Part shown: one piece after another, positions 35,962 to 44,868 of the stretch | Layout of the letters: each line of letters opens with the position of its first letter | How positions within the stretch are numbered: position 1 is the stretch's first letter | Notes under the pieces: model-generated | The model's database searches: none | What the model was told of the DNA's origin: nothing | What the model saw: only the letters and a program-made list of their open reading frames with translations | Source: Jiella mangrovi | Lineage (GTDB): Bacteria; Pseudomonadota; Alphaproteobacteria; Rhizobiales; Rhizobiaceae | DNA: 64,000 nucleotides | NCBI RefSeq assembly: GCF_017815135.1 | Contig: NZ_JAGJCF010000001.1 | Location: 1 to 64,000, forward strand | Direction of reading: 5' to 3' | Program-made: the position numbers and the translations under genes

Positions 35962-36873
35962 ATGGATTCTACCGACACCCGTATCGACGACGTCGACAAC
36001 GCCGCTTCGCGTCGCCATTCGAACGATGTCACGGAAAAGCGCCTCGAAGAAGAAGGCTCGACGCTCACCCAGACGGAGTTGCGCGAGATCGAACGCCGGC
36101 TGAGCCTGCGCCCCCTGGCGATATACGAACTGGTGCGCCAGGAAGGCGAGGACGAGTTGACGCGGCCGATCACCAGCCTGTGGTGGTCGGGGCTCGCCGC
36201 GGGCCTGTCGATCGGCTTTTCGGTCTTCACCCAGGCTGTCCTGCGGGACTATCTGCCTGACTCCGCCTGGCGTCCGCTCCTGGAATGCTGGGGCTATTCC
36301 GTCGGATTCCTCATCGTCATTCTCGGCCGCCAGCAGCTGTTCACCGAGATCACCCTGACGGCTGTCCTGCCCGTTCTCGCCCGCCCGACATGGATCGGCG
36401 TGAAAGCGATCGCGCGGCTGTGGGCGGTGGTCTTCATCGCCAATATGGTCGGAACGGCCATCTACGGCGCTGGCATTGCCTTCGACGTCCTGGGAACACC
36501 CGACATCACCGCCGCGGCGCTGGCAATCTCCCGGGAAGCCATGGCTGCGGGCCCCTGGTCGACGCTGCTGCGCGGCATCGTCGCAGGATGGCTGATCGCG
36601 ACCGTCGTGTGGGTCTTGCCCTCTGCGCAGAACGCCGGCTTCTTCGTGATCGCGCTTCTGACCTATCTGATCGCCCTCTTCCACCTGTCCCACGTGGTGG
36701 CGGGCTCGGTCGAGGCGATGTCACTGATGTTCTCCGGCGAGCTGATGCCGCATCATGCCATCTGGGGATTCTATCTCCCGGCTCTCATCGGGAACATTCT
36801 CGGCGGCTCGACGTTGTTTGCGCTGATCAGCTATGGTCAGGTGGCGCCGGAGCTCGACCAGCGGGGCAACTGA
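35962..36873 (+). CDS. Formate/nitrite transporter-family membrane channel
   Basis: Protein of 303 residues of the FNT family (FocA/NirC and YfdC-like members). A charged N-terminal region of about 75 residues (RRHSNDVTEKRLEEEGSTLTQ) precedes six or so membrane helices: SLWWSGLAAGLSIGFSVF, GYSVGFLIVILGRQQLFTE, MVGTAIYG, and FHLSHVVAGSVEAM with a His in the position of the pore region, ending LIGNILGGSTLFALISYGQV. The long acidic/basic N-terminus suggests the YfdC-like branch rather than a dedicated formate channel; substrate unknown. ATG 35962 has AAGG upstream; an earlier GTG at 35845 is possible but its extension is not conserved-looking. The 35705-35961 gap shows nothing else. Confidence 0.88.
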   Translation: MDSTDTRIDDVDNAASRRHSNDVTEKRLEEEGSTLTQTELREIERRLSLRPLAIYELVRQEGEDELTRPITSLWWSGLAAGLSIGFSVFTQAVLRDYLPDSAWRPLLECWGYSVGFLIVILGRQQLFTEITLTAVLPVLARPTWIGVKAIARLWAVVFIANMVGTAIYGAGIAFDVLGTPDITAAALAISREAMAAGPWSTLLRGIVAGWLIATVVWVLPSAQNAGFFVIALLTYLIALFHLSHVVAGSVEAMSLMFSGELMPHHAIWGFYLPALIGNILGGSTLFALISYGQVAPELDQRGN

Positions 36874-37037
36874 ACGTCAAACCATCCGCAACCTGCCAGG
36901 ACGGGCGATCCGGAGAAGGACCCGCTCGTCTTTGCGGCAGATTGCGTTCAGCCGAGCGGCCCGAAGTACGCCCGCGGCGACACACTTTCCGATCTAAGCC
37001 ATGACTCCCACGCAACCAGCTGTTAAACTTGGGGAAC

Positions 37038-38258
37038 ATGGCCGAAAGGAAATCTCGCGTGGACGATAGCTTCAAGGACGATGTCGCAGCCGTCGGCCGG
37101 ATTGCGGCAGTACCGAAGATCCTCGATGTCGTCTGCCAAAGTACCGGCATGGGGTTTGCCGCCGTCGCGCGCGTCACGGAAAGTCGATGGATCACCTGCC
37201 AGTCCTGCGACCATATCGGTTTCGGTCTGAAGCCGGGCGACGAGTTGACGATCGGAACGACCCTGTGCGCCAAGGTCCGGGAAATCCGCGAACCGGTCGT
37301 CATCAACCATGTCGATGCGAGCGAGACCTATCGTGGGCACCCGTCACCGGCCACCTACGGCTATCAGAGCTATATCTCGGTTCCGATCTTCCGCGCCACT
37401 GGCGAGCTGTTCGGCACCCTGTGTGCCATCGACAAACGTCCGGCCCGTCTGGAGAGCCCGGAGACGATCGGCATGTTCAAACTGTTCGCCGAGCTCATCG
37501 CCTCCCATCTCGATGCCGACGACAGGCTGGCGGTCGCAGAGGCCGAGCTGATCGACGAAAGGCAGATCGCCGAATTGCGCGAGCAGTTCATCGCGGTTCT
37601 CGGCCATGACCTGCGCAATCCGGTCGCATCGATCGATTCGGGCATGAAGCTGTTGCTGCGCCAGCCGCTGAACGAGCGATCCCGGCAGATCGTCACCCTT
37701 GTTCAGGGAAGCGTCCTGCGCATGGGCGGCCTCATCGACAACGTCCTCGATTTTGCCCGCGGCCGCCTCGGCGACGGCCTGACGCTGGAATGGGGCGAGG
37801 AAAACAGCCTGGACGCCGCGCTCATGCAGGTGGTCGAGGAGATGCGCATCGGCCATCCCGACCGCCCGATCGACGTCGCCATGAGCATCGATCGGCCCGT
37901 GCGCTGCGACCGGGCGCGGCTCGGCCAGATGCTGTCGAACCTTCTGGGAAATGCCCTCACCCACGGCGCCGCAGACCGTCCGATCGAAGTGCGGGCGACG
38001 ACTGAAACCGGCAGGTTCGTTCTCAGCGTCGCCAATGGCGGCCTGCCGATCGGCGAAGAGACGATGAAACATCTCTTCCAGCCGTTCTTCCGCGGCGAAG
38101 TGCGGGCGAGCCAGCAGGGCCTCGGCCTCGGGCTCTTCATCACCGACCAGATCGCCAAAGCCCATGGCGGCGCGATGAGCATCATCTCGAACGAGACCGG
38201 GACGCGGATCACCTTCGAGATGCCGCTCGACAGCGCGATGCTCGCGCAACAATCCTGA
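37038..38258 (+). CDS. GAF-domain sensor histidine kinase
   Basis: Protein of 406 residues without membrane segments, so a cytoplasmic sensor. A GAF domain at about 25-160 ends in SYISVPIFRATGELFGTLCAID. The dimerisation/phosphoacceptor helix contains FIAVLGHDLRNPVASID with His190. The ATPase domain follows, with LSNLLGNALTHG (N box) and GLGLGLFITDQIAKAHGG (G boxes). Two cysteines in TCQSCDHIGFGL and one in TLCAK lie in the GAF domain and could bear on redox or cofactor sensing, but this is only a possibility. No response regulator gene is adjacent. ATG 37038 is chosen; a TTG 9 bases upstream is possible. Confidence 0.9.
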   Translation: MAERKSRVDDSFKDDVAAVGRIAAVPKILDVVCQSTGMGFAAVARVTESRWITCQSCDHIGFGLKPGDELTIGTTLCAKVREIREPVVINHVDASETYRGHPSPATYGYQSYISVPIFRATGELFGTLCAIDKRPARLESPETIGMFKLFAELIASHLDADDRLAVAEAELIDERQIAELREQFIAVLGHDLRNPVASIDSGMKLLLRQPLNERSRQIVTLVQGSVLRMGGLIDNVLDFARGRLGDGLTLEWGEENSLDAALMQVVEEMRIGHPDRPIDVAMSIDRPVRCDRARLGQMLSNLLGNALTHGAADRPIEVRATTETGRFVLSVANGGLPIGEETMKHLFQPFFRGEVRASQQGLGLGLFITDQIAKAHGGAMSIISNETGTRITFEMPLDSAMLAQQS

Positions 38259-38428
38259 TCCGCAGCGTCCGTGGCCGGCACGCGATCGCGATGCGCAGTC
38301 GCAGCAATCGTCACAAGTCGAGCGGCGTCGATTCCACAGCCAGCTACGGTCAAAGCCCACAGGCTCGATCTTGCACTCTCACGGCATGAACTCCACCTAC
38401 CATCCACATGGATGGCAAGGAGAGGATC

Positions 38429-38845
38429 ATGCCGAAGGTTCAGGAGCTGCGGCCCAGGATCGCCGACAGCGAGAAGATCACGATCAATCTCGGTCACGTC
38501 GATCTCGGCCAGATCGATCTCCTCGTGCAGGAGGGGTTTTACGCCAATCGCACGGACTTCATCCGCACCGCCATCCGCAACCAGCTCTCGCGGCATGAGG
38601 ATGCCATGCGCAAGACGGTCGAGCGCCGCGAGATCGAACTCGGCGTCAGGCGCTACAGCCGCGCCGACCTTCAGGCCGCTCAGGCCTCCGGCGAACGGCT
38701 CGCGATCCAGGTTCTGGGCCTCGCGGTCATCGCGGACGACGTCTCGCCGGAGCTTGCCGTCGAAACGATTGCCTCTCTGGAAGTCCTTGGGGCGCTCCAG
38801 GCGCCCGCCGCGGTGAAGACCGCGCTGAGGGATCGCATCCGCTGA
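38429..38845 (+). CDS. Ribbon-helix-helix (CopG-like) regulator
   Basis: Protein of 138 residues. The N-terminal region contains an RHH fold: strand KITINLGHVDLGQID, helices LLVQEGFYANRTDFIRTAIRNQLSRH. The remaining part is charged and then hydrophobic (RLAIQVLGLAVIADDVSPELA). AAGGAGAGG lies directly before the ATG. The PHB-depolymerase-like gene starts 88 bases downstream on the same strand, suggesting an operon and perhaps control of it; there is no toxin gene beside it, so an antitoxin role is not supported. Confidence 0.8.
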   Translation: MPKVQELRPRIADSEKITINLGHVDLGQIDLLVQEGFYANRTDFIRTAIRNQLSRHEDAMRKTVERREIELGVRRYSRADLQAAQASGERLAIQVLGLAVIADDVSPELAVETIASLEVLGALQAPAAVKTALRDRIR

Positions 38846-38933
38846 GACACGAGGCTCCTCGTGGCTTCGGCACGAAACACGCCTTCGCACCAATCGCCGC
38901 CCCTTCCCCCCTTCCCAGTATCGGACAGCAATC

Positions 38934-40181
38934 ATGAACGCCTTGCCCACCATCGACATCCAGGAAGTCACACGCCTGACCCGTGCAGGCAGGCTGAAGG
39001 AGGCGATGCAGCTTCTGCGTGGTGGGCTGACCGGCGGCTCTGCTCAGGCGGGAGCCGGGGAAAAAGCCCGAACGACAAGCGGCGAAGCGGGCCTCTCCAG
39101 AACCGGCGGACCATCCTCTCGCAAGAAGCCCACCGCCATGATCGACGGCGTCGCGTCGCGCCCGGCTGGCGGCAACACCGCACGGCCGGCCAGAGGCGCA
39201 GTCGATCCCTCGCCGGACAGGCCGCGCCGGGACGCTTGCGCGCCGACGAAAAATCCATGGGCGATCCTCGGCAACGGGGGCTTGCCGGACTTCACCGGAC
39301 TGCCGGGCATGGGAGGAAGCGGAAGCTCCGCTCCCGTTGCCGAAGGAGCAAGCTTCGAGACGTCGACCTATAGCGGGTCGGCCGGCAGCCGGCGCTACAA
39401 GCTCTATGTTCCCGCTTCGCGCGATACTGGCGTCGCGGTGCCGCTCGTCGTCATGCTGCATGGCTGCGCCCAGTCGCCGGACGATTTTGCTGCCGGCACC
39501 CGCATGAACGAGCTGGCCGAGGAATTCGGATTTCTCGTCGCCTATCCAGAGCAGTCGAAGCGCGCGAATGCGCAAAAGTGCTGGAACTGGTTCGAGACGC
39601 GCGATCAGCAGCGCGATGCGGGGGAGCCTGCCCTGATCGCGGGCATCACGCGGGAGATCATCGCACAACACCGGATCGACCCGGCGCGCGTCTTCGTCGC
39701 CGGCCTGTCCGCAGGCGGTGCGGCGGCCGCGATCATGGGCCAGCGCTATCCCGAGCTCTACGCTGCCGTCGGCGTCCATTCCGGCCTTGCCTGCGGGGCG
39801 GCACGTGACATGGGCTCGGCTTTTTCCGCGATGCGGGGCGGTGCGCCCGTTGCGGCGGGCGAGCGCGTCGTGCCGACCATCGTCTTTCACGGCGACCGCG
39901 ACACCACCGTCGCGCCGGTCAACGGCGATGGCGTGATCGAGCAGGCCAAGGCCGGCGCCGCCTCGAACGCCGCGACGACGACCGGCACATCCGCGGGAGG
40001 TCTTGCCTACACCCGCACGGTGCACCGCGAGAGCGACGGCCGCGAGCGGCTGGAGAGCTGGCGCGTCCATGGCGCAGGACACGCCTGGTCCGGCGGCAGC
40101 GCTGCCGGCTCCTACACGCTTCCTGCCGGGCCCGACGCCAGCCGCGAGATGCTGCGGTTTTTCCTGGCAAATTCCCGCTGA
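38934..40181 (+). CDS. PHB depolymerase-family esterase (short-chain PHA depolymerase type)
   Basis: Protein of 415 residues. Residues about 145-405 form an alpha/beta-hydrolase of the Esterase_PHB type: VPLVVMLHGCAQSPDDFA (oxyanion hole), VFVAGLSAGGAAAAIM (nucleophile Ser in GLSAG), VFHGDRDTTV (Asp) and WRVHGAGHAWSGG (His). It hydrolyses ester bonds of short-chain polyhydroxyalkanoates or related esters. The first 140 residues are low-complexity, rich in Gly, Pro and Ala, and lack an obvious signal peptide, so the location is uncertain and could be cytoplasmic. It follows an RHH regulator gene. Confidence 0.88.
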   Translation: MNALPTIDIQEVTRLTRAGRLKEAMQLLRGGLTGGSAQAGAGEKARTTSGEAGLSRTGGPSSRKKPTAMIDGVASRPAGGNTARPARGAVDPSPDRPRRDACAPTKNPWAILGNGGLPDFTGLPGMGGSGSSAPVAEGASFETSTYSGSAGSRRYKLYVPASRDTGVAVPLVVMLHGCAQSPDDFAAGTRMNELAEEFGFLVAYPEQSKRANAQKCWNWFETRDQQRDAGEPALIAGITREIIAQHRIDPARVFVAGLSAGGAAAAIMGQRYPELYAAVGVHSGLACGAARDMGSAFSAMRGGAPVAAGERVVPTIVFHGDRDTTVAPVNGDGVIEQAKAGAASNAATTTGTSAGGLAYTRTVHRESDGRERLESWRVHGAGHAWSGGSAAGSYTLPAGPDASREMLRFFLANSR

Positions 40182-40289
40182 CTTGGCCAGCACCAGCTCC
40201 AACGGCTGGAGGATCTCTCACAAGCCGGTCTTCATCGCACCTTTGCAAACAACGAGATAATTCAGGGGATCATCTCTCCAACAAGTCAA

Positions 40290-40345
40290 TCACCTTCCAT
40301 TATTATAACCAATTAATATTATATATTTTATCATCACGCCCATAT
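40290..40345. promoter_or_regulatory. AT-rich upstream region of the outer-membrane protein gene
   Basis: An unusually AT-rich stretch (ATTATTATAACCAATTAAT and following bases) within otherwise GC-rich DNA, about 110-165 bases before the ATG at 40455. It probably contains the promoter or a regulator/nucleoid-protein binding zone of the beta-barrel protein gene. No specific box is claimed. Confidence 0.4.
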
Positions 40346-40454
40346 AACAGAACTTTGATTATTCGAGATTGACGTGAAATCAAATGTTGCTGGACAGACA
40401 TATCTGAAACGGCGCGTACGATTTATAACAAATCCGCAAACTAGGGGGATCTCC

Positions 40455-41273
40455 ATGCGCTCGTTTCTTGTTTCAGTATTCGCCGCCTCAACGGCACTTA
40501 CGTTCACGTCTGGTGCCAACGCCGCGGACGTCGTCTACGAAGCGCCCATGGCGCCGGCTCCCATGGAAATGATGCCGGTCTCATCCGGATGGACCGGTTT
40601 TTACATCGGTGTTCAGGGCGGCGGCGCCTTCAACCCCCAAGACCCCGACAACGTTGAGCTGCAACCCAACGGCTTCCCGTTTGCCGGCTCGGTGATCGAG
40701 GGCGCCTTCGGTTCGAACTTTGATTCGAACTTCGATTCCAGCTTCCTCGGCGGCGCTCATATCGGTTACGATTACCAGATCAACAATGTCGTTCTCGGTG
40801 TCGTTGCGGACATCAACGCCCTCGACATCACGCGCTCGTCTAACGCCGATTCCTCGACGCCTGCCTTTTACCGGACGGACCGTGATCTCAACTATCTCGG
40901 CACCGTTCGCGCCCGCGCCGGCTACCTCGTCACGCCCAAGGCGCTCGGTTATGTCACGGGCGGCCTTGCCTATGGTGATGTGGACTATTCGTTTTCCACG
41001 AATTCTCCGGCCGTGACCGCTGGGACTCCCGCGGTCGTGACTGAAGACGAAGACAACTTCGGCTACACGGTCGGCGCCGGCATGGAAGTGATGTTCACCG
41101 AGAACATGACCTTCGGCGCCGAATATCTGTACACCAACCTCGGTGGCAGCGGTTCCACGCGCCTCAATGGTGGTCCATTCGCTGGCGGCGTCGGCGGCTC
41201 GACCGACTTCACCGTCGATGACGACTTCGACTTCCACACCGTGACAGCGAAAATCTCCTACAAGTTCAACTGA
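40455..41273 (+). CDS. Omp25/Omp31-like outer-membrane beta-barrel protein
   Basis: Protein of 272 residues. A signal peptide MRSFLVSVFAASTALTFTSG with likely cleavage after ANA (about residue 23) precedes a Pro/Met-rich linker and an eight-strand-type porin-like barrel: WTGFYIGVQGGGAFN, GGAHIGYDYQINNVVLGVVADI, LGTVRARAGYLVTPKALGYV, GYTVGAGMEVMFTENMTFGAEYLYTNLG and the terminal strand FHTVTAKISYKFN. This pattern is typical of the abundant surface proteins of Brucella and rhizobia. GGGGGA precedes the ATG at 40455. Codon use is more AT-tolerant than in neighbouring genes. A strong terminator follows. Confidence 0.92.
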   Translation: MRSFLVSVFAASTALTFTSGANAADVVYEAPMAPAPMEMMPVSSGWTGFYIGVQGGGAFNPQDPDNVELQPNGFPFAGSVIEGAFGSNFDSNFDSSFLGGAHIGYDYQINNVVLGVVADINALDITRSSNADSSTPAFYRTDRDLNYLGTVRARAGYLVTPKALGYVTGGLAYGDVDYSFSTNSPAVTAGTPAVVTEDEDNFGYTVGAGMEVMFTENMTFGAEYLYTNLGGSGSTRLNGGPFAGGVGGSTDFTVDDDFDFHTVTAKISYKFN

Positions 41274-41313
41274 TAGAGGCTCACCCGCCGATCAGCTGAG
41301 ACACGAGAAAGAA

Positions 41314-41341
41314 GAACCGGCGCAAACCAGCGCCGGTTTTC
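41314..41341. terminator. Hairpin terminator after the outer-membrane protein gene
   Basis: Stem AACCGGCGC / GCGCCGGTT (9 bp, extendable by a G-T pair) around the loop AAACCA, followed by TTCT. The purine-rich left flank gives a pyrimidine run on the opposite strand, so it can serve both the beta-barrel gene and the convergent cobD. Confidence 0.8.
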
Positions 41342-41400
41342 TGACTTGCGGACAAGCTCAGAACCACCGGCATGGCGGTTCGACGCACTCTTGCCCGCGA

Positions 41401-42381
41401 CTATCCCGGCATCCCCACCACCAGAGCGACGATGATCGCCACGATGACGATCGCCATCGCCCGCTCGAAAAGCGCGATCGCGCGAGCAAGATCGGCCGGC
41501 ATCGCCTGGCGCCGGCCATCGGCGTTGAGCATGGGCGCATCGACGATGAGATCGCGGTAGCGGCGCGGCCCGCCGAGCGAAAGATCGAGCGCGGCAGCCA
41601 TCGCGGTTTCCGGCCAGCCGGCATTGGGCGAGCGATGCAGCCCGGCATCGCGCCGGGTGATCGCAACGACCTGCGAAAAGCCGGGGCCGGTCCGCCCCAG
41701 CATGGACGCCAGCGCGAACAGGCCCGCCGTCAGCCTTGCGGGGACGATATTCATCAGATCGTCGAGCTTTGCCGAAGCGAAGCCGAAGTCGCGATGGCGC
41801 GGGTTCATATGGCCGACCATCGAATCGGCCGTATTGACCACCTTGTAGGCTAAAAGCCCCGGCAGGCCGAAGATGAGATACCAGAAGGCCGGCGCCACGA
41901 CGCCGTCTGAGGCGTTTTCGGCAAGGCTCTCGATTGCCGCGCGCAGCACCCCCGGCTGATCGAGCCCGTCGGGATCGCGCCCGACGATCATCGCGACCGC
42001 TCGACGCGCTTGCGCAAGTCCGCCTTCGTTGATGGCAATGCCCACCGCACGGACATGGTCGACGAGGCTCTTATGCGCGAGGAACACCGCGACGATCACC
42101 GCCTCGACGATCATGCCGAAAAAGCCGAAGGCATCGGCCACGGCCGCAACGAAGCTGCCGAGGACGAGTGCCGCGAGCAACATCAGACCGAGCGCGAAGA
42201 AGCCGGCGCGGCGGCGCGTCTCGCCGGTGAAGTCCTCGCGGTTGAGACGGCGATCGAGGCTGTCGATGAGCCTTCCGATGAGGACGACGGGATGGCTGAC
42301 GCTTTTCCAGAGCCAGGGCGGATCGCCGATCAGGCGGTCCAGCACCAGCCCGCCAAGAAGGATGGCGAGATGCGCGATCAA
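41401..42381 (-). CDS. cobD: Adenosylcobinamide-phosphate synthase
   Basis: Protein of 326 residues, a polytopic membrane protein of the CbiB/CobD family: LVLDRLIGDPPWLWKSVSHPVVLIG near the N-terminus, a run of membrane helices, RDPDGLDQPGVLRAAIESLAENASDGVVAPAFWY, VNTADSMVGHMNPRHRDFG, and NAGWPETAMAAALDLSLGG. It attaches aminopropanol phosphate to adenosylcobyric acid. The ATG overlaps the cobC stop by 4 bases (ATGA), last gene of cobB-cobC-cobD. Confidence 0.95.
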   Translation of the reverse strand: MIAHLAILLGGLVLDRLIGDPPWLWKSVSHPVVLIGRLIDSLDRRLNREDFTGETRRRAGFFALGLMLLAALVLGSFVAAVADAFGFFGMIVEAVIVAVFLAHKSLVDHVRAVGIAINEGGLAQARRAVAMIVGRDPDGLDQPGVLRAAIESLAENASDGVVAPAFWYLIFGLPGLLAYKVVNTADSMVGHMNPRHRDFGFASAKLDDLMNIVPARLTAGLFALASMLGRTGPGFSQVVAITRRDAGLHRSPNAGWPETAMAAALDLSLGGPRRYRDLIVDAPMLNADGRRQAMPADLARAIALFERAMAIVIVAIIVALVVGMPG

Positions 42382-43421
42382 GGCTTTACCCCGCGTTCGA
42401 GGTCTGCCCGCGCCGCGCCGAGAGCATCGCCGAGGCGGGCAGCTTCGGCGGCGTTCCTCGGATTGCCGAAGCGCAGCCAGTCCGGCCGGTAGGCGAAGGG
42501 GCGCGTCAGGATCTTGCGCCGGCAGAGCGCTTCGAAAAGCCCGCGCGCGTCTGGCGTTTCGACCGTGGCGAAAAGCGGCGTGGCCCCGACAAGGCCAAGG
42601 CCGGCCGCGCTCAACGCCCGGTCCCGCAGCGCGGCCTGCGCCTGAAGCATCGCCGCGACGCTCGCTCGCGCCACGTGATCGGTGAGAACGGATGCGCCGA
42701 TCGCCAGCGCCGGCCCGCTGACCGCCCAGGGGCCGAGGCGCGATCGCAGCGTCTCGGCGAGCGCCGGGGTGGTGAGCGCAAAGCCGAGGCGAAGGCCTGC
42801 AAGGCCGTAGAATTTGCCGAAGGAGCGATGGATCAACAGGCCCTCGACGCCTGCGATGTCCGCAACCGAGAGGCCCGGGACCGCATCGGCGAAGGCCTCG
42901 TCGACGACGAGATACCCGCCGCGCTCTCGCATCCGCCCGTGGAGCGCAAAAAGCTCGTCGCGCGCAAGCCGGCGCCCGTCCGGATTGTTCGGATTGACGA
43001 CGACGACGATCCGCGCGCCGGCCGCCACGTCCTGTGGCGACGACAAGGCGGAGACGCGATGCCCGGCTTTCTCGAATGCCGCGCGATGTTCTCCATAGGT
43101 CGGCTCGAGGATCGCGACGTCGCAGCCTTTCAGATCCGGCGGCAGGACGAAGGGCAGAAGCGAGATCAGCGCCTGGCTGCCGGGCGCAGCGACGATGCCG
43201 GCCGATTGCGGGGCGTCATAGGCTCCCCTGGCCGCTTCGATCGCGCGCTCCTGAAGCCCCTGATCCGGCAGCCGCGCCCAGATCTCGTGGTCAAGCGGTG
43301 GCAGCGCGACGGGTGACGGGTTGATGCCGGTGGAAAGATCGAGCCAGTCGGCGCGTCGGCCGCCGAAGCGCGCCATCGCCGCATCGAGGCCGCCGCCATG
43401 CTCATAGGCCGCTTCCCTCAT
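42378..43421 (-). CDS. cobC: L-threonine-O-3-phosphate decarboxylase
   Basis: Protein of 347 residues of the class I/II PLP aminotransferase fold used by CobC/CobD-type decarboxylases. It starts EHGGGLDAAMARFGGRRADWLDLSTGINP, typical for the family, and has VNPNNPDG, VDEAFAD and the PLP lysine region HRSFGKFYGLAGLRLGFA. It makes aminopropanol phosphate for the cobalamin nucleotide loop. It overlaps both neighbours by ATGA and is probably cotranslated with cobB and cobD. Confidence 0.94.
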   Translation of the reverse strand: MREAAYEHGGGLDAAMARFGGRRADWLDLSTGINPSPVALPPLDHEIWARLPDQGLQERAIEAARGAYDAPQSAGIVAAPGSQALISLLPFVLPPDLKGCDVAILEPTYGEHRAAFEKAGHRVSALSSPQDVAAGARIVVVVNPNNPDGRRLARDELFALHGRMRERGGYLVVDEAFADAVPGLSVADIAGVEGLLIHRSFGKFYGLAGLRLGFALTTPALAETLRSRLGPWAVSGPALAIGASVLTDHVARASVAAMLQAQAALRDRALSAAGLGLVGATPLFATVETPDARGLFEALCRRKILTRPFAYRPDWLRFGNPRNAAEAARLGDALGAARADLERGVKP

Positions 43422-44752
43422 CGCCGGTCGATCACATGACAGAAGGATCCCATCACGCGGCCGATGCGCAGCCCCGTTTCGCCGAGGTCGGCGCCGAGGG
43501 CGTCACGAACCGCGAACAGCCTCTCGGCGCCGGGCCCTTCGGCGAGCGTCGTCGCATAGTGGAATTCGTGCCCCATCATGGCCCCTTCGAAGAACGGCTC
43601 GGTGCTGCCCGACATCGCCGTCAGCCGCCGATAGCCGAGATGGCGCCGTCTTTCGGCAAAGCTGGTCTGAAGCGGCAACAGTCCAAGCATCTGATGCCGC
43701 ATGCCTTCACCATCGACCACCCCCTCGCCCAGCGCCATGTAGCCGCCGCACTCGCCGTAAACCAGCGCGCCGGCCTTTGCCGCTGCAAGCATTCCGGCGC
43801 GAAACGTGTCGGCCGTCGCGAGCCGGCCGGCGTGAAGCTCGGGATAGCCCCCCGGCAGGAACACCGCGTCGGAATCAGCCGCAGGGCTTTCGTCACCGAG
43901 GGGCGAGAAGAAGGAAAGCGTCGCGCCCGCGTCGCGCCAGCCAGCGAGCATATGCGGATAGGCGAAAGCGAAAGCCTCGTCCCGCGCAATCGCAATACGC
44001 TGGCCAAGCGGCGGGAGCGGCGGTTCCGCAGAAAGCGGGGCGCTGGCGTCCGGGAGGCGGGCCGTGTCTCCGCGATCGGCGGCTTCCGCCAGGCCCGCGA
44101 GCGCATCGAGATCGCCATTCTCGGCCATCCACCCGGCTGCCCGGTCGAAAAATCCCGGCAGCTCTTCATGTTCGCTCGCCTGGACGAGGCCGAGATGGCG
44201 CTCCGGCAGGCTCAGATCGTCCCGCCGTGGCAAAGCCGCGAGAATCGGAAGCCGAAGCGGCCGCAGCGCCTCGACCAGCATCGCGCGATGCCGCTCGGAC
44301 CCGACGCGATTGAGGATCAGACCGGACAGTTTCGTCTCCGGTCTGAAGGTCTGAAAACCCGAGACGAGCGCGGCGACTGAATGGGACTGGCGGGCGCAAT
44401 CGACGACGAGGACGATCTTTGCCCCCGTCATCGCGGCAAGATCGGCCGCCGAACCGCTGCCGTCCGCCGCCCCGTCGAAGAGGCCCATCATGGCTTCGGT
44501 GACGAAGAGATCGGCGTTCTCGGCCTGTCTTTTCGCCAATTGGACGATCAGCGCCGGCCGCATGGCGAAGGGATCGAGATTGACGCAGTCCCGTCCGCTC
44601 GCCGCCCTGTGAAAGGCCGGGTCGATATAGTCGGGCCCGGCCTTGGCCGAGGCGACGCGATGGCCGGCGGCCCTGAGCGCCGCGATCAGCGCCAGCGTCA
44701 CCGTCGTCTTGCCGGCGCCCGACGAAGGCGCGGCGATCATCAGCCCGGCCAA
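43418..44752 (-). CDS. cobB: Cobyrinate / hydrogenobyrinate a,c-diamide synthase
   Basis: Protein of 444 residues: GLMIAAPSSGAGKTTVTLAL (P-loop), KAGPDYIDPAFHRAASG, EAMMGLFDGAADGSGS, and a C-terminal glutamine amidotransferase with the catalytic Cys in VYGECGGYMALG. It amidates the a and c side chains. The family does not by itself tell whether the substrate already holds cobalt (CbiA) or not (CobB). The start is TTG 44752, supported by AGGGAGA 5-6 bases before; an ATG at 44740 is the alternative. Divergent from cbiD over 116 bases. Confidence 0.95.
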   Translation of the reverse strand: MAGLMIAAPSSGAGKTTVTLALIAALRAAGHRVASAKAGPDYIDPAFHRAASGRDCVNLDPFAMRPALIVQLAKRQAENADLFVTEAMMGLFDGAADGSGSAADLAAMTGAKIVLVVDCARQSHSVAALVSGFQTFRPETKLSGLILNRVGSERHRAMLVEALRPLRLPILAALPRRDDLSLPERHLGLVQASEHEELPGFFDRAAGWMAENGDLDALAGLAEAADRGDTARLPDASAPLSAEPPLPPLGQRIAIARDEAFAFAYPHMLAGWRDAGATLSFFSPLGDESPAADSDAVFLPGGYPELHAGRLATADTFRAGMLAAAKAGALVYGECGGYMALGEGVVDGEGMRHQMLGLLPLQTSFAERRRHLGYRRLTAMSGSTEPFFEGAMMGHEFHYATTLAEGPGAERLFAVRDALGADLGETGLRIGRVMGSFCHVIDRR

Positions 44753-44868
44753 GTGGTTCTCCCTGTCAATGCGCCGCCCGGCCGAACCGCGCGTTCATCC
44801 TGATCGCGGCGGGGCAGATTGCCCGTCGCGCCGATGGCAGCTTTAGGGAACTCGGCTATAAGCGCGCA

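Noticed and set aside
44753-44868. Structured regulatory RNA between cobB and cbiD
   Set aside because: The 116-base divergent gap is GC-rich with only weak possible stems and no B12-box, so no feature is claimed.
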